A DNA stretch of 64,000 nucleotides, taken from the NCBI GenBank assembly GCA_039621445.1, contig CP154956.1, forward strand, positions 39,210,553-39,274,552. Reading direction: 5' to 3'. The notes beneath the pieces are model-generated. The model worked only from the letters and a program-made list of their open reading frames with translations. It was not told the origin of the DNA and searched no databases. Within the stretch, counting starts at the first letter, position 1. Each line of letters begins with the position of its first letter. Shown in pieces: positions 61,800 to 64,000 of the stretch. The translations under genes were made by a program, and so were the position numbers. Source of the DNA: Euglena gracilis. Lineage: Eukaryota > Euglenida > Euglenophyceae > Euglenales.

Positions 61800-62760
61800 A
61801 TTCTGAAAACAAAAAATTTTAAGTTCTTTTTGGTCTTCCCTCTTTTAAAAAGGGGGAATGGGGTTTTTGAGGTTCAGGAACCCAAAAAATTTTATCCTGT
61901 GCGCGTTCAATTTTCAAGTTGAAAATTTCAAAAGTTTAAAAAATTCATTTTTTGAAAATTTCATCAAAAAAGCTTCAAAAACTGAAAAACCAACACACAA
62001 GAACATGGACAACAGAAAAATCAAGGCCGCACAAACCAATTAAGGTGGAACCGTTGCTTGCCAAGGAACCTTCAAGCATCTTGAACAAACTTCTCATTTG
62101 AAAAAAAGGCACACCTTCAATTGACTTCAAAACACTTGGTCAGTCTCAAAACTTCTTTCCATTCAAATCCAACTTTGTCAAATTGAATCTTTGACTTGAA
62201 GTCTTTCCATTGAAATCAACTCTGTCTTAATCTCAATGTCCTGTGAAAAGTGAACCAAATGAGCATCATTTACTGAATCATGAACTAAATCCCTGTGGCT
62301 CCCATTTATCATCCAAAAGATGAACAATGAAATGTGCCAGATGTAGCATGAAAGATGTCACAGAAATGTGCAGAAGAAAACCTTCACAGGATTTGTTGGA
62401 ATACGGTCGTAAAAACCATTTTGAAGGCATGCCACAGACGAATGAAATGATGCTAAAGTATGCTGAAGCTGCATGCATGTCGCCTACAAAAAATGTTTGG
62501 CAGTTTACAAACACTCCAGAAGAACACAGCAGGAGCAACAACAGGGAGCATACCTTCAACTGTGAAACTATCAGCACGAACTTATCACACGAAATGAACT
62601 CATCTCTTCGATTTCAATCATTTCAAACAGTGAAACATCTTTTGATTGTGCCTCTGTCTGAATTTAAAATGTCTGTCCGCCAGTGAAATTCCATCTGCCA
62701 TGAAAAAGTTCGTCCCAAACGGCTCTAATTTCGATCCTAATTTAGTGTCCGCGAGCTTAA
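61800..62760. other. Unique-looking AT-rich sequence without a supported gene
   Basis: Less repetitive than its surroundings. A 119-codon frame at 62327-62686 (MKCARCSMKDVTEMCRRKPS) has ordinary composition but no recognisable motif, splice context or neighbour support. Confidence 0.4.
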
Positions 62761-62768
62761 AAATTCAA

Positions 62769-62839
62769 GGTCTCACCCGGGGTTGAACCGGGGATGTTGG
62801 AATCCAAGTCCCGGGTGCAGACCGCTACACTATGAGACC
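62769..62839 (-). tRNA. tRNA-like sequence (anticodon position reads TGG, Pro)
   Basis: 71 nt with a perfect 7-bp acceptor stem (GGTCTCA/TGAGACC) and a perfect 5-bp T-stem (CCCGG/CCGGG around TTCAACC), plus an A-box-like TAGTGTAGCGGTCTGC. The anticodon loop CTTGGAT gives TGG, but only three of five anticodon-stem pairs form. It could be a degenerate tRNA-Pro or a SINE head. Confidence 0.5.
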
Positions 62840-63029
62840 AATGAGTGACAGCTAAAATGAAAACTATGTAAAAAATTGAGCCTTTCTCCTTTGTTGGTCC
62901 TGGGTCCGATTCCGTACGTCCGTCCAGCGTCCAGCACCCTGTCCAGTCGTCCGTCCAGATGTAAGGAATTTTCTCTGCCATCCAAAACTGGTATATATCT
63001 GCCCAAACTCGCGTGCACTGAGACGCCTG

Positions 63030-63232
63030 CGCTTCCAAAGACCCATCCGGCCAGCCGGCCAGCCGGCCAGCCGGCCAGCCGGCCAGCCGGCCAGCCGGCC
63101 AGCCGGCTAGCTGGACCAAGTGCATTTTCTTCAGCCGTCTGGACCAAGCCCACAAGGTCAGCCGTCCGTCCGGACCTTCGCTTTTTTCACCAGCCGTCCG
63201 TCCGTCCGTCCGTCCGCCTCCTGGGGGAGGGT
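63030..63232 (+). repeat. CCGGCCAG/CCGTCCGT composite repeat, copy 2
   Basis: Same block order as 53225-53412, with a longer CCGGCCAG run (about nine units). Confidence 0.8.
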
Positions 63233-63384
63233 TCCCCATTTGCCCCCCGAATTGACAAAGTGGCGTCAAAGTTTTCAAGTTTACAAGAATGTTCCAAGGA
63301 TTTTGTTTTAAAGTTGCCACCACAAGAACTTCCCAAATTCAATGGGAGTGATCTTTCTACTTTCATGAAACGTTTTTCTATACA

Positions 63385-63755
63385 CAAATTGTGGTTGAGC
63401 CCAGATTTCAGCCTGAAAACGTGTTCAGCCAGGGGCCCCCGAAGGGGGCCCCTGAACACGTTTTCAGGCTGAAATCTGGGCTCAGCCACAATTTGTTTAA
63501 AAACGTGTTCAGAGCCCGCCAAATGCCTGCCCTGAAATTCGTGGTCATGATTCACGCAAGGGGTAAAAAACGCGAATTTGTGAAATTCGGACCCAAAAAA
63601 CGATGCCCTCACTGAAAACGTGCCTGAACACAGATGCCGTCACTGAAAACGTGTCATTGCCACAAATGCCGTCACTGAAAACGTGTGCTTGCCACAGATG
63701 CCGTCACTGAAAACGTGTCATTGCCACAAATGCCGTCACTGAAAACGTGTCACCC
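63385..63755. repeat. AACACGTTTTC repeat element, copy 2, with long palindrome
   Basis: 63387-63498 is a near-perfect palindrome with arms of about 53 bp (ACAAATTGTGG...AACGTGTTCAG) around GGGGCCCCCGAAGGGGGCCC. It is followed by the GCCCGCCAAATGCCTGCCCT block and five ~32-bp units of ATGCCGTCACTGAAAACGTG at 63600-63752. Opposite orientation to 7948-8275. Confidence 0.85.
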
Positions 63756-63794
63756 CCCCCCCCTTTTTCTTTCTTTTTTTTCTTTTTCCCGCAG

Positions 63795-64000
63795 CCCTGC
63801 CAATATGGCTAAACGCACGGCAAACTTTGTGAATGGTCTTTTGCCACCTCCCCCTAGGACGGAACTGTTCCTGGCTGCTCTTGCGGTATACCAGCAAGAT
63901 GCCAAGAAGCCGAAGGTTGACCCCCTCATGGCACCTTGCTGGCACAGGGCAATACAAAGAAAAAGTCCGGCACCCTGGGTGCAGAGCTTGCTGCTGTTGC
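63795..64000 (+). CDS. Probable 5' part of an exon, unidentified product, runs off the window
   Basis: A 35-base pyrimidine tract (63756-63790) ending in GCAG looks like a 3' splice acceptor. From there one frame stays open to the window edge: NMAKRTANFVNGLLPPPPRT, ELFLAALAVYQQDAKKPKVD, CWHRAIQRKSPAPWVQSLL. Composition is protein-like and GC-balanced. It is too short to recognise, and whether the ATG at 63805 is a start or an internal codon cannot be told. Confidence 0.4.

Noticed and set aside
62327-62686. 119-codon frame as a host gene
   Set aside because: No recognised motif, no splice or promoter context, and the length is within chance for this composition.
63600-63755. Regularly spaced repeats suggestive of a CRISPR array
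   Set aside because: Units are contiguous near-identical tandem repeats without unique spacers, in eukaryotic DNA.

Overview
This window is nuclear DNA from a eukaryote with a repeat-rich, intron-bearing genome. There are no bacterial-style operons. The only recognisable host gene is broken into short exons by long introns, and roughly two thirds of the window is nested transposable elements. The mix of elements (LTR elements carrying DNA methyltransferases, a DIRS-type element, an R2/R4-like LINE, tRNA-headed SINEs) and the one acceptor resolved with confidence (AG|G) suggest a large-genome protist or alga, possibly a dinoflagellate. The clade cannot be fixed from this window alone.

Layout. 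(1) 1-5,000: a minus-strand DUF676-family serine esterase/lipase gene, with exons from about 4,816 down to 1,037. (2) 5,000-13,700: no credible genes; microsatellites, dispersed GTGACCCCC arrays, ACCCGGCG palindromes and a C-rich element between 136-bp direct repeats. (3) 13,900-39,030: one plus-strand LINE, split by a 431-bp G-rich insertion and then by a 22.6-kb Ty3/gypsy-like LTR element (15,408-37,981) with 5-bp target duplications. That LTR element encodes coiled-coil and zinc-knuckle Gag, protease, RT/RNase H and integrase, then unusual extra ORFs. It is itself interrupted by a 6.6-kb block of four tandem non-coding units flanked by a 21-bp duplication. (4) 39,723-51,729: a 12-kb minus-strand chromovirus-like Ty3/gypsy element with 885-bp LTRs. 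Its Pol begins with a cytosine-5 DNA methyltransferase, followed by an NPPW adenine-methylase-like module, then protease, RT, RNase H, integrase and chromodomain. (5) 51,730-54,100: SINE-like tRNA-headed repeats and CCGGCCAG/CCGTCCGT composites. (6) 54,118-60,131: a minus-strand DIRS-like tyrosine-recombinase retrotransposon with inverted termini and an internal complementary region. (7) 60,132-64,000: more SINE-like repeats, a long AACACGTTTTC palindrome, and a probable splice acceptor with the start of an unidentified exon at the right edge.

Most interesting signals: the methyltransferase-carrying chromovirus; one D-FA...NPPW-type module in three unrelated retroelements of this window; in-frame stop codons at module borders in both LTR elements although their LTRs are 98-99% alike by eye; and the four-unit tandem TIR-like array with a covarying hairpin. 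All coordinates come from reading the sequence by eye; exon limits are approximate.
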